Shown piece by piece: positions 16,355 through 24,602 of a stretch of 64,000 nucleotides of DNA (positions within the stretch are counted from its first letter, which is position 1; each line of letters starts with the position of its first letter). The position numbers and the translations under genes are program-made. The notes beneath the pieces were generated by a model. It was not told the DNA's origin. It did not search any database and saw nothing but the letters and a program-made list of their open reading frames with translations. The DNA is from Janthinobacterium lividum (GTDB taxonomy: Bacteria; Pseudomonadota; Gammaproteobacteria; Burkholderiales; Burkholderiaceae_D). The stretch lies in assembly GCF_034424625.1 (NCBI RefSeq), contig NZ_CP139976.1, positions 5,456,001 through 5,520,000 of the forward strand, read 5' to 3'.

Positions 16355-18730
16355 ATGCGCATACCTTTCGGCTCCGTAGCCTCGCTGGCTCTTTGCTTTA
16401 CCGTGTCGGCCTTCGCCGCCGAACCCTTCGACGACAAGTTCCGCCAGCTCGAAGAGGTGTTGCCTACCCCGAATACCTACCGCACCGCCTCAGGCGCGCC
16501 GGGCCACGCCTACTGGCAGCAGCGCGCCGACTACACGCTGCGCGCCACCCTGGACGAAACCAAACGCGAGATCGCCGGCAGCGGCACCATCACCTACCAT
16601 AACCAGTCGCCCGACACCCTCGGCTACCTGTGGGTGCAGCTGGACCAGAATATCTACAAGCCCGATTCCGACGCGCGCCGCATGGCCACGGCGCCGTCGC
16701 GCCAGGCGTGGGCCAGGACGGCGGGCGAAGACACCATGAAATTCGAAGGCTTGCGCGGCCTCCTGGCGCGCGGCGACTTCCAGGGCGGCTTCAATATCCG
16801 CGCCCTGAAAGGCGCCGATGGCCGGCCTTTGACGTACGTTATCAACCGCACCATGATGCGCATCGACTTGCCGCAGCCATTGAAACCGGGCCAGGATTTC
16901 GCCTTCCAGATCGACTGGGATTACCGCATCAACGAACAGAAGGTGCTGGGCGGGCGCGCCGGCTATGAAGTCTTCGACGACAAGAACGCCCTGTTCGAAG
17001 TGGCGCAGTGGTTCCCCCGCATGGCGGCGTATTACGACGCGGCAGGCTGGCAGCACAAGCAGTTCCTCGGCTCGGGCGAATTCACCCTGGAATTCGGCGA
17101 CTACGACGTGCAACTGACGGTTCCGGCCGACCATATCGTCGCCTCCACTGGCCAGCTGCAAAACCCACAGGACGTGCTGTCTTCCGCACAGCGCGAGCGC
17201 CTGGAAAAGGCCCGCGGCAGCGACAAGCCCGTCGTCATCGTCACGCAAAAAGAGGCGGAAGCGGCCGAAAAATCCGTCAGCCGCGCGCAAAAGACGTGGC
17301 ACTTCAAGGCGGCCAACGTGCGCGACTTCGCCTGGGCCTCGAGCCGCAAATTCATCTGGGATGCGCAGGGCTACAAGAAGGGCGGCAGCGATGTGATGGC
17401 CATGTCCTACTATCCGAAAGAGGGCAATCCGCTGTGGGAAAAGTACAGCACGCAAGCCATCGTGCACACGATAGAACAGTACAACAAGTACAGCATCGAC
17501 TACCCGTATCCGACGGCCATTTCCGTCAACGGCCCCGTGGGCGGCATGGAGTATCCGATGATCTCGTTCAACGGCCCGCGCCCGGTGAAAGACAAAAAAA
17601 CGGGCGAGCTGACGTATTCGAAGCGCACCAAGTATGGCCTGATCGGCGTGATCATCCACGAAGTGGGCCACAACTACTACCCGATGATCATCAACTCGGA
17701 TGAGCGCCAGTGGACGTGGATGGACGAAGGCCTCAACACCTTCGTGCAATACCTGGCACAGCAGGCGTGGGAAGAAAACTACCCTGCCTCGCGCGGCGAA
17801 CCGCGCGAAATCGTCGACTACATGCGTAGCCGCGACCAGGTACCGATCATGACCAATTCCGAATCCCTGCTGCAGTTCGGCAACAACGCCTACGCCAAGC
17901 CGGCGGCGGGCTTGAACATCCTGCGCGAGACCATCCTCGGGCGCGAGCTGTTCGACTACGCGTTCAAGGAATATGCGCAGCGCTGGAAATTCAAGCGCCC
18001 CACGCCCGCCGATTTTTTCCGCACCATGGAAGACGCTTCCGGCACGGACCTGGACTGGTTCTGGCGCGGCTGGTTCTATACGACCGACCCGGTCGACATC
18101 AGCATCGACGGCATCAGCGAATACGGCGTAAGTTCAAAAGATCCGGCAACGGAAAAGGCCTGGAAGAAGGCGCAGAAGGACGCCCAGCCGGAATCCGTCA
18201 CGAGCCGCGCCAACAAGGGCATGCCGCGCCGGGTCGACGCGCATCCGGAGCTGAAGGATTTCTACAACCAGCACGACGATTTCACGGTGACCAACAAGGA
18301 CCGCAACTCCTATGCCGAGGCGCTGGCCGCTCTGGAACCGTGGGAAAAGGACTTGCTGAAACAGGGCAAGCACCTGTACCTGGTCGACCTGTCGAACGTG
18401 GGCGGCATGGTCATGCCGCTGATACTCGAAATCGAACTGAAAAGCGGCAAGAAGTACGTCGAGCGCGTGCCGGCCGAAGTGTGGCGCTACTCGCCGAAGA
18501 AAATCACCAAGGTCGTCATCACGGACGAGCCGATGGTGGGCCTGGTGCAGGACCCGTACTGGGAAACGGCCGACATCGACACCAGCAACAATAGCTGGCC
18601 GCGAAAAATCACGCCATCGCGCCTGGAACTGTTCAAGAGCGAGAAGTCGCCCAAGGATAACCTGATGCGCGACTTTCATACGCCATTGAAAGGCAAGAAT
18701 GGCGGCTCGGCCAAGGGCGACGAGGCATGA
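16355..18730 (+). CDS. exported M1-family metallopeptidase
   Basis: Zinc metallopeptidase of 791 residues with a signal peptide (SVASLALCFTVSAFAAE). The gluzincin site is HEVGH (435-439) with the third ligand Glu458 in MDEGLNTF, exactly 18 residues later. The substrate-anchoring motif reads GGMEYP instead of GAMEN, as in several exported M1 subfamilies, which may mean an altered N-terminal specificity. A separate C-terminal beta-rich domain follows. The ATG at 16355 has AGGGTG upstream and creates the signal peptide. It overlaps the next gene as ATGA; the three genes to 21266 form one translationally coupled unit. It likely trims peptides in the periplasm. Confidence 0.88.
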   Translation: MRIPFGSVASLALCFTVSAFAAEPFDDKFRQLEEVLPTPNTYRTASGAPGHAYWQQRADYTLRATLDETKREIAGSGTITYHNQSPDTLGYLWVQLDQNIYKPDSDARRMATAPSRQAWARTAGEDTMKFEGLRGLLARGDFQGGFNIRALKGADGRPLTYVINRTMMRIDLPQPLKPGQDFAFQIDWDYRINEQKVLGGRAGYEVFDDKNALFEVAQWFPRMAAYYDAAGWQHKQFLGSGEFTLEFGDYDVQLTVPADHIVASTGQLQNPQDVLSSAQRERLEKARGSDKPVVIVTQKEAEAAEKSVSRAQKTWHFKAANVRDFAWASSRKFIWDAQGYKKGGSDVMAMSYYPKEGNPLWEKYSTQAIVHTIEQYNKYSIDYPYPTAISVNGPVGGMEYPMISFNGPRPVKDKKTGELTYSKRTKYGLIGVIIHEVGHNYYPMIINSDERQWTWMDEGLNTFVQYLAQQAWEENYPASRGEPREIVDYMRSRDQVPIMTNSESLLQFGNNAYAKPAAGLNILRETILGRELFDYAFKEYAQRWKFKRPTPADFFRTMEDASGTDLDWFWRGWFYTTDPVDISIDGISEYGVSSKDPATEKAWKKAQKDAQPESVTSRANKGMPRRVDAHPELKDFYNQHDDFTVTNKDRNSYAEALAALEPWEKDLLKQGKHLYLVDLSNVGGMVMPLILEIELKSGKKYVERVPAEVWRYSPKKITKVVITDEPMVGLVQDPYWETADIDTSNNSWPRKITPSRLELFKSEKSPKDNLMRDFHTPLKGKNGGSAKGDEA

Positions 18731-19233
18731 AGCGCTGGCGCGCGCTGGCCACCGCCACGCTGGCCTGCGCCAGCATGGCGGCCGGCGCCCACAATTTCCA
18801 CATGGGTATCGCCGACATCAGCTATAACGCGGCCAACGGCAGCACGGAAGTGGTGCATACCTACACGGGCCACGACGTCGAGGCGCTGCTGACGAACCTG
18901 TACCAGCGCCAGTTCGACCTGGGCCAGGAGGACAGCGAAGCGGCCCTGCGCCGCTATGTCGAAAAACAGTTTTACCTCGTGGGGCCTGATGGCAAGCGCC
19001 TGCGCCTGAACTGGGTCGGCATGAAGGTCAATGCCGACAACGTGGTGATCTTCCAGGAAATCGAACGCACGCGCCTGGCCCCCGCCACGCGCATCCATAA
19101 CCAGTTGCTGATCGACTTCCTGCCCAGCCAGCGCAATACCCTCAACGTGCAGGACAGCGGCAGCATCCAGACGTTGATCTTCGACCGCCAGAACACGGAA
19201 CTGCCGATCCGCCAAGTCCCACTACACCCATGA
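18727..19233 (+). CDS. DUF6702-like exported protein
   Basis: Exported protein of 168 residues with a short signal peptide ending at AAGAHNFHMG. Residues HNFHMGIADISYN and TEVVHTYTGHDVEALL match what I recall of the DUF6702 family, small exported proteins found beside M1 peptidases or TonB receptors. The His-rich mature N-terminus (His-x2-His) could bind metal. It overlaps both neighbours as ATGA, so it is made in step with the peptidase and the receptor. Function unknown. Confidence 0.72.
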   Translation: MKRWRALATATLACASMAAGAHNFHMGIADISYNAANGSTEVVHTYTGHDVEALLTNLYQRQFDLGQEDSEAALRRYVEKQFYLVGPDGKRLRLNWVGMKVNADNVVIFQEIERTRLAPATRIHNQLLIDFLPSQRNTLNVQDSGSIQTLIFDRQNTELPIRQVPLHP

Positions 19234-21266
19234 CGCCACGCCATCTTCCCCTCCTCCTCGCCGCCCTGTTTTCCGCAGCGACCGCCCACGCCGACGACAT
19301 CTTCCAGCGCGTGCTGGTCGACGGTTCGCGCCTGAACCAGCTGGGCGTGGCCGATTCGGCCAACGCGGGCAGCGTCACGCAACAGCAGCTTGACGCGCGC
19401 ACCAGCTACCGGCCAGGCGAACTGCTCGAAGCCGTGCCGGGGCTGATCGTCAGCCAGCATAGCGGCGAGGGCAAGGCCAACCAGTTCTACCTGCGCGGCT
19501 TCAATCTCGATCACGGCACGGATCTGCGCACCACCGTCGACGAGATGCCCGTCAACCAGCGCAGTCATGGCCACGGCCAAGGCTGGACGGACCTGAACTT
19601 CCTGATCCCCGAACTGGCCATGCGCCTCGACTACAAAAAGGGGCCGTATTCAGCGGAGCAAGGCGATTTCTCCTCGGCCGGCGCGGCGTCCGTCGTCTAC
19701 GCGAACCGCCTGACGCAAGGCATCGCCAGCGTGGGCATCGGGCAGAACGGCTTTCGCCGCGCCCTGCTGGCCGATTCGCTCGATGCGAGCGACGGCAGCC
19801 TGCTGTACGCGCTCGAAGCGCAGCACAACGATGGCCCGTTCACGCAGCCGGACCGCTACCGCAAGCTCAATGGCGTGCTGCGCTACAGCGAAGGCTATGC
19901 CAACAACGGCTTCAACGTCACGGCCATGGCGTATGACGCCAGCTGGAACGCCACCGACCAGATTCCGTTGCGCGCCGTGCAGGACGGCACGCTGGGACGC
20001 TTCGACGCCATCGATGCCAGCGACGGCGGCAAGGCGCAGCGCTACAGCCTCTCGGGCGCCTGGCGCCAGACAACGGACGACATGTCGTCCAGGGTCAGCG
20101 CATATGTGATCGCCAACCGCCTGGCCCTGTTCTCGAATTTCACGTACGCGATGGATGACCCCGATAACGGCGACCAGTTCGCCCAGCCGGACCGGCGCGT
20201 GACCTCCGGTATCAACGCCAGCCACACCTGGCACCGCCACACGGACAGGGGCAGCAGCGACACCACCATCGGCCTGCAGCTACAGAACGACAATATCCAC
20301 AATGGCCTGTACAACACGCGGCAGCGGCAGATCCTGTCAACCACGCGGCAAGACCATATCGTCGAATCGAGCCTCGGCGTGTATGGCGAAAACAGCACGC
20401 GCTGGTCGCGCTGGCTGCGCACCGTGGCCGGCCTGCGCGCGGACGCCCACCGCTTCGACGTGCGCAGCGACCGCGCCGCCAATTCAGGCAAGGCCAGCGA
20501 CCATTTGTTCAGCCCCAGCCTGAGCGTGATCGCCGGGCCGTGGCGCGATACGGAAGCGTATTTCAACATCGGCAATGGCTTTCACAGCAACGATGCGCGC
20601 GGCACGACGATCACGGTCGACCCGAAGACGGGCGAGGCGGCCGACAAGGTCACGCCTCTGGCGCGCTCGCGGGGATTGGAACTGGGCTTGCGCAGCGCCG
20701 CCATCGCAGGCCTGCAAACCTCGCTGTCGCTGTACCGCCTGGACTTCGATTCCGAACTGCTGTTCATCGGCGACGCGGGCGCCACCGAGGCGGGCCGCCC
20801 CAGCCGCCGCTACGGCATCGAGTTTTCCAGCTACTACAAGGCGGCGAGCTGGCTGTCGCTGGACCTGGACCTGGCGTATGCGCGCGCACGCTCGCGCGGC
20901 AGCGACCCGGCGGGCGACTTCATCCCCGGCGCCATCGAAGGCGTAGCCCAGCTGGCCATGACGGTGACGCCGCCAGGGCCGTGGTCGGGTTCTTTGCGCC
21001 TGCGCTACTTCGGTCCGCGCCCCCTGATTGAAGACAACAGCGTGCGCTCGTCGGCCAGCGTGGGCTTGAACGGGCGCATCGCCTACCAGATCGACAAGAC
21101 CTTGCGCGTGGAGCTGGAAGGCTACAACCTGGCCAACCGGCGCGACTCGGCCATCGATTACTACTATGCCTCGCGCCTGCCCGGCGAGGCGCAGCCCATC
21201 GACGACATCCACTTCCATCCGGTGGAATCGCGCTCGCTGCGCCTGACCCTGGTAAAGAATTTTTAA
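19230..21266 (+). CDS. TonB-dependent outer-membrane receptor
   Basis: Receptor of 678 residues: signal peptide (LLLAALFSAATAHA), plug domain with ARTSYRPGELLEAVPGLIVS and the conserved FYLRGFNLDHGTDLRTTVD, then a 22-strand-type barrel ending in aromatic Phe (LRLTLVKNF). The plug insertion NQRSHGHGQGWTDLNF is His-rich and typical of one receptor subfamily. I see no convincing TonB box at the very short N-terminus. Being the last of three coupled genes, with an M1 peptidase first, it may import peptides or a metal complex released by the peptidase. The substrate is inferred, not shown. Confidence 0.87.
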   Translation: MTPRHLPLLLAALFSAATAHADDIFQRVLVDGSRLNQLGVADSANAGSVTQQQLDARTSYRPGELLEAVPGLIVSQHSGEGKANQFYLRGFNLDHGTDLRTTVDEMPVNQRSHGHGQGWTDLNFLIPELAMRLDYKKGPYSAEQGDFSSAGAASVVYANRLTQGIASVGIGQNGFRRALLADSLDASDGSLLYALEAQHNDGPFTQPDRYRKLNGVLRYSEGYANNGFNVTAMAYDASWNATDQIPLRAVQDGTLGRFDAIDASDGGKAQRYSLSGAWRQTTDDMSSRVSAYVIANRLALFSNFTYAMDDPDNGDQFAQPDRRVTSGINASHTWHRHTDRGSSDTTIGLQLQNDNIHNGLYNTRQRQILSTTRQDHIVESSLGVYGENSTRWSRWLRTVAGLRADAHRFDVRSDRAANSGKASDHLFSPSLSVIAGPWRDTEAYFNIGNGFHSNDARGTTITVDPKTGEAADKVTPLARSRGLELGLRSAAIAGLQTSLSLYRLDFDSELLFIGDAGATEAGRPSRRYGIEFSSYYKAASWLSLDLDLAYARARSRGSDPAGDFIPGAIEGVAQLAMTVTPPGPWSGSLRLRYFGPRPLIEDNSVRSSASVGLNGRIAYQIDKTLRVELEGYNLANRRDSAIDYYYASRLPGEAQPIDDIHFHPVESRSLRLTLVKNF

Positions 21267-21369
21267 CTCAACAAGAATAATTCCTGTCGCACTGCACAGG
21301 AAACGCCGCGAAGTCGTAGAATGCCAGGCTGGATAAACTGAGACAGGCCGCATTGCGGCCAGCACCGCC

Positions 21370-22104
21370 ATGAGCACTTCCGCACCGATCTTTACCGACC
21401 CGTCCCACGTCAAGGATGCCTTGCGCGATGACGGCTATGCCGTGCTGCGCCCGCAGGACGTGGCCGCGCTGGCCGGCTGCCCGCTGGCCGCGCTGCGCGC
21501 GCTGGAGCCGAGCTGGAATACCCTGGCGCTGGACAATTACCTGAAGGATGGCGGCCGCTATCGCCGCCGGCGCCACTCGTGCTTCGTGCAGGATGGCGAG
21601 CGCCTGACCCAGACGGCGCACCGTCCGCACTGGCAACCGGTGGAATACAACGCCCTGCACGGCGGCATGCACCGCCTGTTCGAACCGGTCGAAGCGGCTA
21701 TCGTCGCGCAAGCGGCCTGGCAGCAGCTGATCCGCGCGCTGGGCGACGTCTGCTCGCAGGTGAAGGGCAGCCAGCCCTGGTTCATCGAGGCGCACCAGTT
21801 CCGCATCGATACGACCGATGGCATCGGCCGGCCCACGCCGGAAGGCGCGCACCGCGACGGCGTCGATTTCGTCGCCGTGCTGCTGATCGGGCGCGACCAG
21901 GTCAAGGGCGGCGAGACGCGCATCTTCGAAGCAGACGGCCCCAACGGAAAGCGCTTTACCCTGACCGAACCGTGGTCGCTGCTGCTGCTCGACGATGCCG
22001 CCGTGATCCACGAATCGACCCCGATCCAGCCCATCGGCGAACATGGCCACCGCGATACGCTCGTGCTGACCTATCGCGCAGGCCAGTTCCAGGGCGAAAA
22101 CTGA
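21370..22104 (+). CDS. 2OG-Fe(II) dioxygenase family protein
   Basis: Protein of 244 residues of the 2OG-Fe dioxygenase family that includes free-amino-acid hydroxylases such as isoleucine dioxygenase. Metal-site motif HRDGVDFV (His-x-Asp) and the distal His in VIHESTPIQP are present, followed by the cosubstrate Arg in HRDTLVLTYRAG. The segment GGETRIFEADGPNGK is also usual. The protein is cytoplasmic. The gene is monocistronic and ends in a clear hairpin. Hydroxylation of an amino acid is likely from the family, but which one is unknown. Confidence 0.85.
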   Translation: MSTSAPIFTDPSHVKDALRDDGYAVLRPQDVAALAGCPLAALRALEPSWNTLALDNYLKDGGRYRRRRHSCFVQDGERLTQTAHRPHWQPVEYNALHGGMHRLFEPVEAAIVAQAAWQQLIRALGDVCSQVKGSQPWFIEAHQFRIDTTDGIGRPTPEGAHRDGVDFVAVLLIGRDQVKGGETRIFEADGPNGKRFTLTEPWSLLLLDDAAVIHESTPIQPIGEHGHRDTLVLTYRAGQFQGEN

Positions 22105-22109
22105 CAAGC

Positions 22110-22131
22110 GGCCACAGCATTCCCTGTGGCC
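22110..22131 (+). terminator. hairpin terminator after the dioxygenase gene
   Basis: Perfect stem GGCCACAG (22110-22117) / CTGTGGCC (22124-22131), 6-base loop, followed by AAAATAGTTACTT. The T-run is weak, but the location just after the stop supports termination. Confidence 0.5.
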
Positions 22132-22246
22132 AAAATAGTTACTTGGAAGTTACTTTTGCAGACCTAAATCCGATATAGTCATACGATGTCGATATTGCGC
22201 GCTCACTGCGCCCAGCATCACCACACTGAAATCCTAGGAGAGGTCT

Positions 22247-23608
22247 GTGGACTCCAACAACCAAATCAAGCCTGACGAAATCGAGATCCTGATCGTCGAG
22301 GACAGCCCGACCCAGGCGGAGCGCTTGCGCCGCCTGATCCAGTCCCTGCACTATAACGCGCGCGTGGCGGCGAATGGGCAGCTGGCCCTGGCCGCCATCC
22401 GCGAGCGCAAGCCGCACCTGGTGCTGTCCGATATCGTCATGCCTGAAATGAATGGTTACGACCTGTGCCGCGCCATCAAGTCCGATCCGACCCTGCGCGA
22501 CATCCCCGTGATCCTCGTCACCTCGCTCAACGATCCGAAGGACATCATCCGCGGCATCGAATGCGGCGCCGACAATTTCATCCGCAAGCCCTACGCGGAA
22601 GACTATCTGCTCAACCGCATCAGCCACATGCTGATGAACCAGAAGCTGCGCAAGAACCAGAACGTGGAAATCGGCATCGCCCTGTACCTGGGCGACCAGA
22701 AGCATTTCATCAATGCGGAACGCCAGCAAATCCTCGACCTGCTGATCTCCACGTATGAGCAGGCGGTGCAGGTCAACGGCGAGCTGCAGGCGCGCGAACG
22801 CCAGGTGATCGAACTGAACATGCGCCTGGCGCACCATGCGGCCGAACTGGAAACCATCAACCGCGAAATCGCCCTGAAAAACCTGGAACTGGCCGAAGCG
22901 AGCCGCATGAAGTCGGCCTTCATCGCCAACATGTCGCATGAACTGCGCACGCCATTGAACGCCATCATTGGCTTCACGGGCGCGCTGCTGATGAAACTTC
23001 CCGGTCCCCTGACGTCCGACCAGGACAAGCAACTCAATACCATCCGCGCCAGCGCGCGCCATCTGCTCTCGCTGATCAACGACATCCTCGACGTCGCCAA
23101 GATCGAAGCGGGCAAGCTGACCCTGTCGATCGAACCCGTGCACTGCCAGGAGCTGATGGCAGACGTGGCCGACACTCTGCGTCCCCTGGCCCAGCAAAAA
23201 GGCCTGGCGCTGGAAATGGCACTGGGAGAAGCGGGCCAGCCGCCCGCCATCATCGACACGGATCGCCGCGCACTGACGCAAATCCTCATCAACCTGCTCA
23301 ACAACGCCATCAAATTCACGGAACAGGGCACGGTGCGCATCAGCCTGTCCCAGCGCGACGAAGACGGCGTGCTGGTGACGGAAATGAGCATCGCCGACAG
23401 CGGCGCCGGCATCAAGGAAGAAGACCAGGCCAAGCTGTTCCAGGCCTTCTCGCAGCTCGATTCCACCTCCACGCGCCACGTGGAAGGCGCGGGACTGGGC
23501 CTGTACCTGTGCCAGAACCTGGCCAACGCCATCGGCGGCGCGCTGTTCTTCAACAGCGACTACGGTTCCGGCAGCACGTTTACGCTGGCACTGCGCAGCA
23601 AAGCCTGA
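22247..23608 (+). CDS. response-regulator/histidine-kinase hybrid (REC-HisKA-HATPase)
   Basis: Cytoplasmic hybrid of 453 residues. A receiver domain comes first (phospho-acceptor Asp62 in LSDIVMPEMNGYD), then a long coiled coil (about 150-225), a HisKA domain with phospho-His231 in NMSHELRTPLNAI, and a complete ATPase domain (N-box NLLNNAIKF, DSGAGI, and GAGLGLYLCQ). The start is a GTG at 22247, set by CCTAGGAGAGG just upstream. A receiver in front of the kinase means it takes input from another kinase or a chemosensory system and passes the phosphate on. Output partner not adjacent. No membrane segment. Confidence 0.9.
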   Translation: MDSNNQIKPDEIEILIVEDSPTQAERLRRLIQSLHYNARVAANGQLALAAIRERKPHLVLSDIVMPEMNGYDLCRAIKSDPTLRDIPVILVTSLNDPKDIIRGIECGADNFIRKPYAEDYLLNRISHMLMNQKLRKNQNVEIGIALYLGDQKHFINAERQQILDLLISTYEQAVQVNGELQARERQVIELNMRLAHHAAELETINREIALKNLELAEASRMKSAFIANMSHELRTPLNAIIGFTGALLMKLPGPLTSDQDKQLNTIRASARHLLSLINDILDVAKIEAGKLTLSIEPVHCQELMADVADTLRPLAQQKGLALEMALGEAGQPPAIIDTDRRALTQILINLLNNAIKFTEQGTVRISLSQRDEDGVLVTEMSIADSGAGIKEEDQAKLFQAFSQLDSTSTRHVEGAGLGLYLCQNLANAIGGALFFNSDYGSGSTFTLALRSKA

Positions 23609-23669
23609 CTTTCTGTGCGCCGCAGCATGGAATGCTGACTTTTTGCCATCCAGAAGAGACCGATACAGT

Positions 23670-23716
23670 AGTTCTACGGTATTGCACTGCACCATTTTCG
23701 GCGCTATAGTAGAACT
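23670..23716 (+). promoter_or_regulatory. strong orphan promoter flanked by an inverted repeat
   Basis: TTGCAC (23682-23687), 17-base spacer, TATAGT (23705-23710). Perfect arms AGTTCTAC (23670-23677) and GTAGAACT (23709-23716) flank it, the right arm overlapping the -10 and the start point, so a regulator could close the promoter. The only thing downstream before a terminator is the candidate small RNA. Confidence 0.65.
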
Positions 23717-23782
23717 GTCTCCTCCAATTCGTTCTCCGAACATTGGATTCAGCCCGTGAATACAACCGCGGGCTTTTTTTTG
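23717..23782 (+). ncRNA. candidate anti-Shine-Dalgarno small RNA, about 66 nt
   Basis: A transcript starting about 23717 would run 66 bases to an intrinsic terminator. Its 5' end carries TCTCCTCC (23718-23725), complementary to Shine-Dalgarno sequences. Next is a hairpin CCAAT-tc-GTTC / GAAC-ATTGG (23724-23746), then the terminator hairpin AGCCCG (23751-23756) / CGGGCT (23769-23774) with a run of about nine T. A near-consensus promoter, no ORF, two stems and a poly-U tail make a compact Hfq-type small RNA. Rfam holds a family called Betaproteobacteria toxic small RNA with an exposed anti-SD; this one seems to match it in layout, from memory. It lies between the REC-kinase gene and the tetR gene, and its terminator also insulates tetR. 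Confidence 0.68.
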
Positions 23783-23813
23783 CCTGCGTTTTTCACGCAT
23801 CTTCATCCTTTCT

Positions 23814-23851
23814 TAACTAAATCAAACGATTTAGTTATATCAATCGTTTGA
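23814..23851 (+). promoter_or_regulatory. overlapping palindromic operators of the TetR/RND operon
   Basis: Two perfect inverted repeats share bases. One is TAACTAAATC (23814-23823) / GATTTAGTTA (23828-23837). The other is TCAAACGATT (23822-23831) / AATCGTTTGA (23842-23851). They cover the region where the -35 box of the tetR promoter should lie (possible -10 TATGAT, 23856-23861), the usual place for autorepression. Confidence 0.7.
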
Positions 23852-23873
23852 GATATATGATTAAATCTCCGAC

Positions 23874-24602
23874 ATGATTGAAAAAAACATTTCCCATACC
23901 GTGCCCGCCGACGACGGGCGCAAGCCCCGTTCCGATGGCGAACAGTCGCGCGAGCGGCTGCTGCACAGTGCCATCCGCCTGTTTGCCGAGCAGGGCTACG
24001 CCAAGACGTCCACGCGCGAACTGGCGCAGGCGGCCGGCACCAACGCGGCTGCCATCAGCTACTATTTTGGCGACAAGGCGGGCCTGTACCGCGCCGCCTT
24101 CTCCCATCAACTATCGAATCCACAAGACAATATCGCCCTGTACGAGCAACCCCATTTCACCCTGCGCCAAAGTCTGGAAGGCTTTTATGCGCAATTGCTC
24201 GCCCCCATGCAGCAGGGAGAAATCGCGCGCGACTGCATGCGCCTGTGGTGCCGCGAGATGCTCGAACCGACGGGCCTGTGGGCGCGCGAGGTTGACCAGA
24301 ACATCCGTGCCGAACACGAGGCGCTCACGCGTGTGCTGGCACGCCACCTGGGCGCGCCCGACAACAGCGACGACATGCACCGCCTGGCCTTTTCCATCGC
24401 CTCGCTGGCCCTGCAGCACATGGTCGGCGCCGAGGTGCTGCACACCTTGCGCCCGCAACTGATGGAAACGCCGCACGCCATCGATACCTGGCTGGCGCGC
24501 ATGACCGACTACGCGCTGGCCATGGCCGACGTGGAGCGCCGGCGCCTGGCCACTCCTCCCTCCCACCCTACCGCTCAACAACAAGCAGAAGGACAAGCAT
24601 GA
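23874..24602 (+). CDS. TetR-family repressor (CerR-like) of the RND pump operon
   Basis: TetR regulator of 242 residues. The helix-turn-helix is at about 24-70 (SRERLLHSAIRLFAEQGYAK, then TREVAQAAGTNAAAISYYFG-like sequence). The large C-terminal domain with ARDCMRLWCREMLEPTGLW fits the DUF1956/CerR-type ligand-binding fold. Its stop overlaps the start of the NodT gene (ATGA at 24599), so repressor and pump are one operon. The double palindrome at 23814-23851 is the likely operator; release would follow binding of the pump substrate. Confidence 0.88.
   Translation: MIEKNISHTVPADDGRKPRSDGEQSRERLLHSAIRLFAEQGYAKTSTRELAQAAGTNAAAISYYFGDKAGLYRAAFSHQLSNPQDNIALYEQPHFTLRQSLEGFYAQLLAPMQQGEIARDCMRLWCREMLEPTGLWAREVDQNIRAEHEALTRVLARHLGAPDNSDDMHRLAFSIASLALQHMVGAEVLHTLRPQLMETPHAIDTWLARMTDYALAMADVERRRLATPPSHPTAQQQAEGQA

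Noticed and set aside
22156..22179. Promoter TTGCAG ... TATAGT before the REC-kinase gene
   Set aside because: The 12-base spacer is too short; the TATAGT alone may still be a -10 box with another -35.
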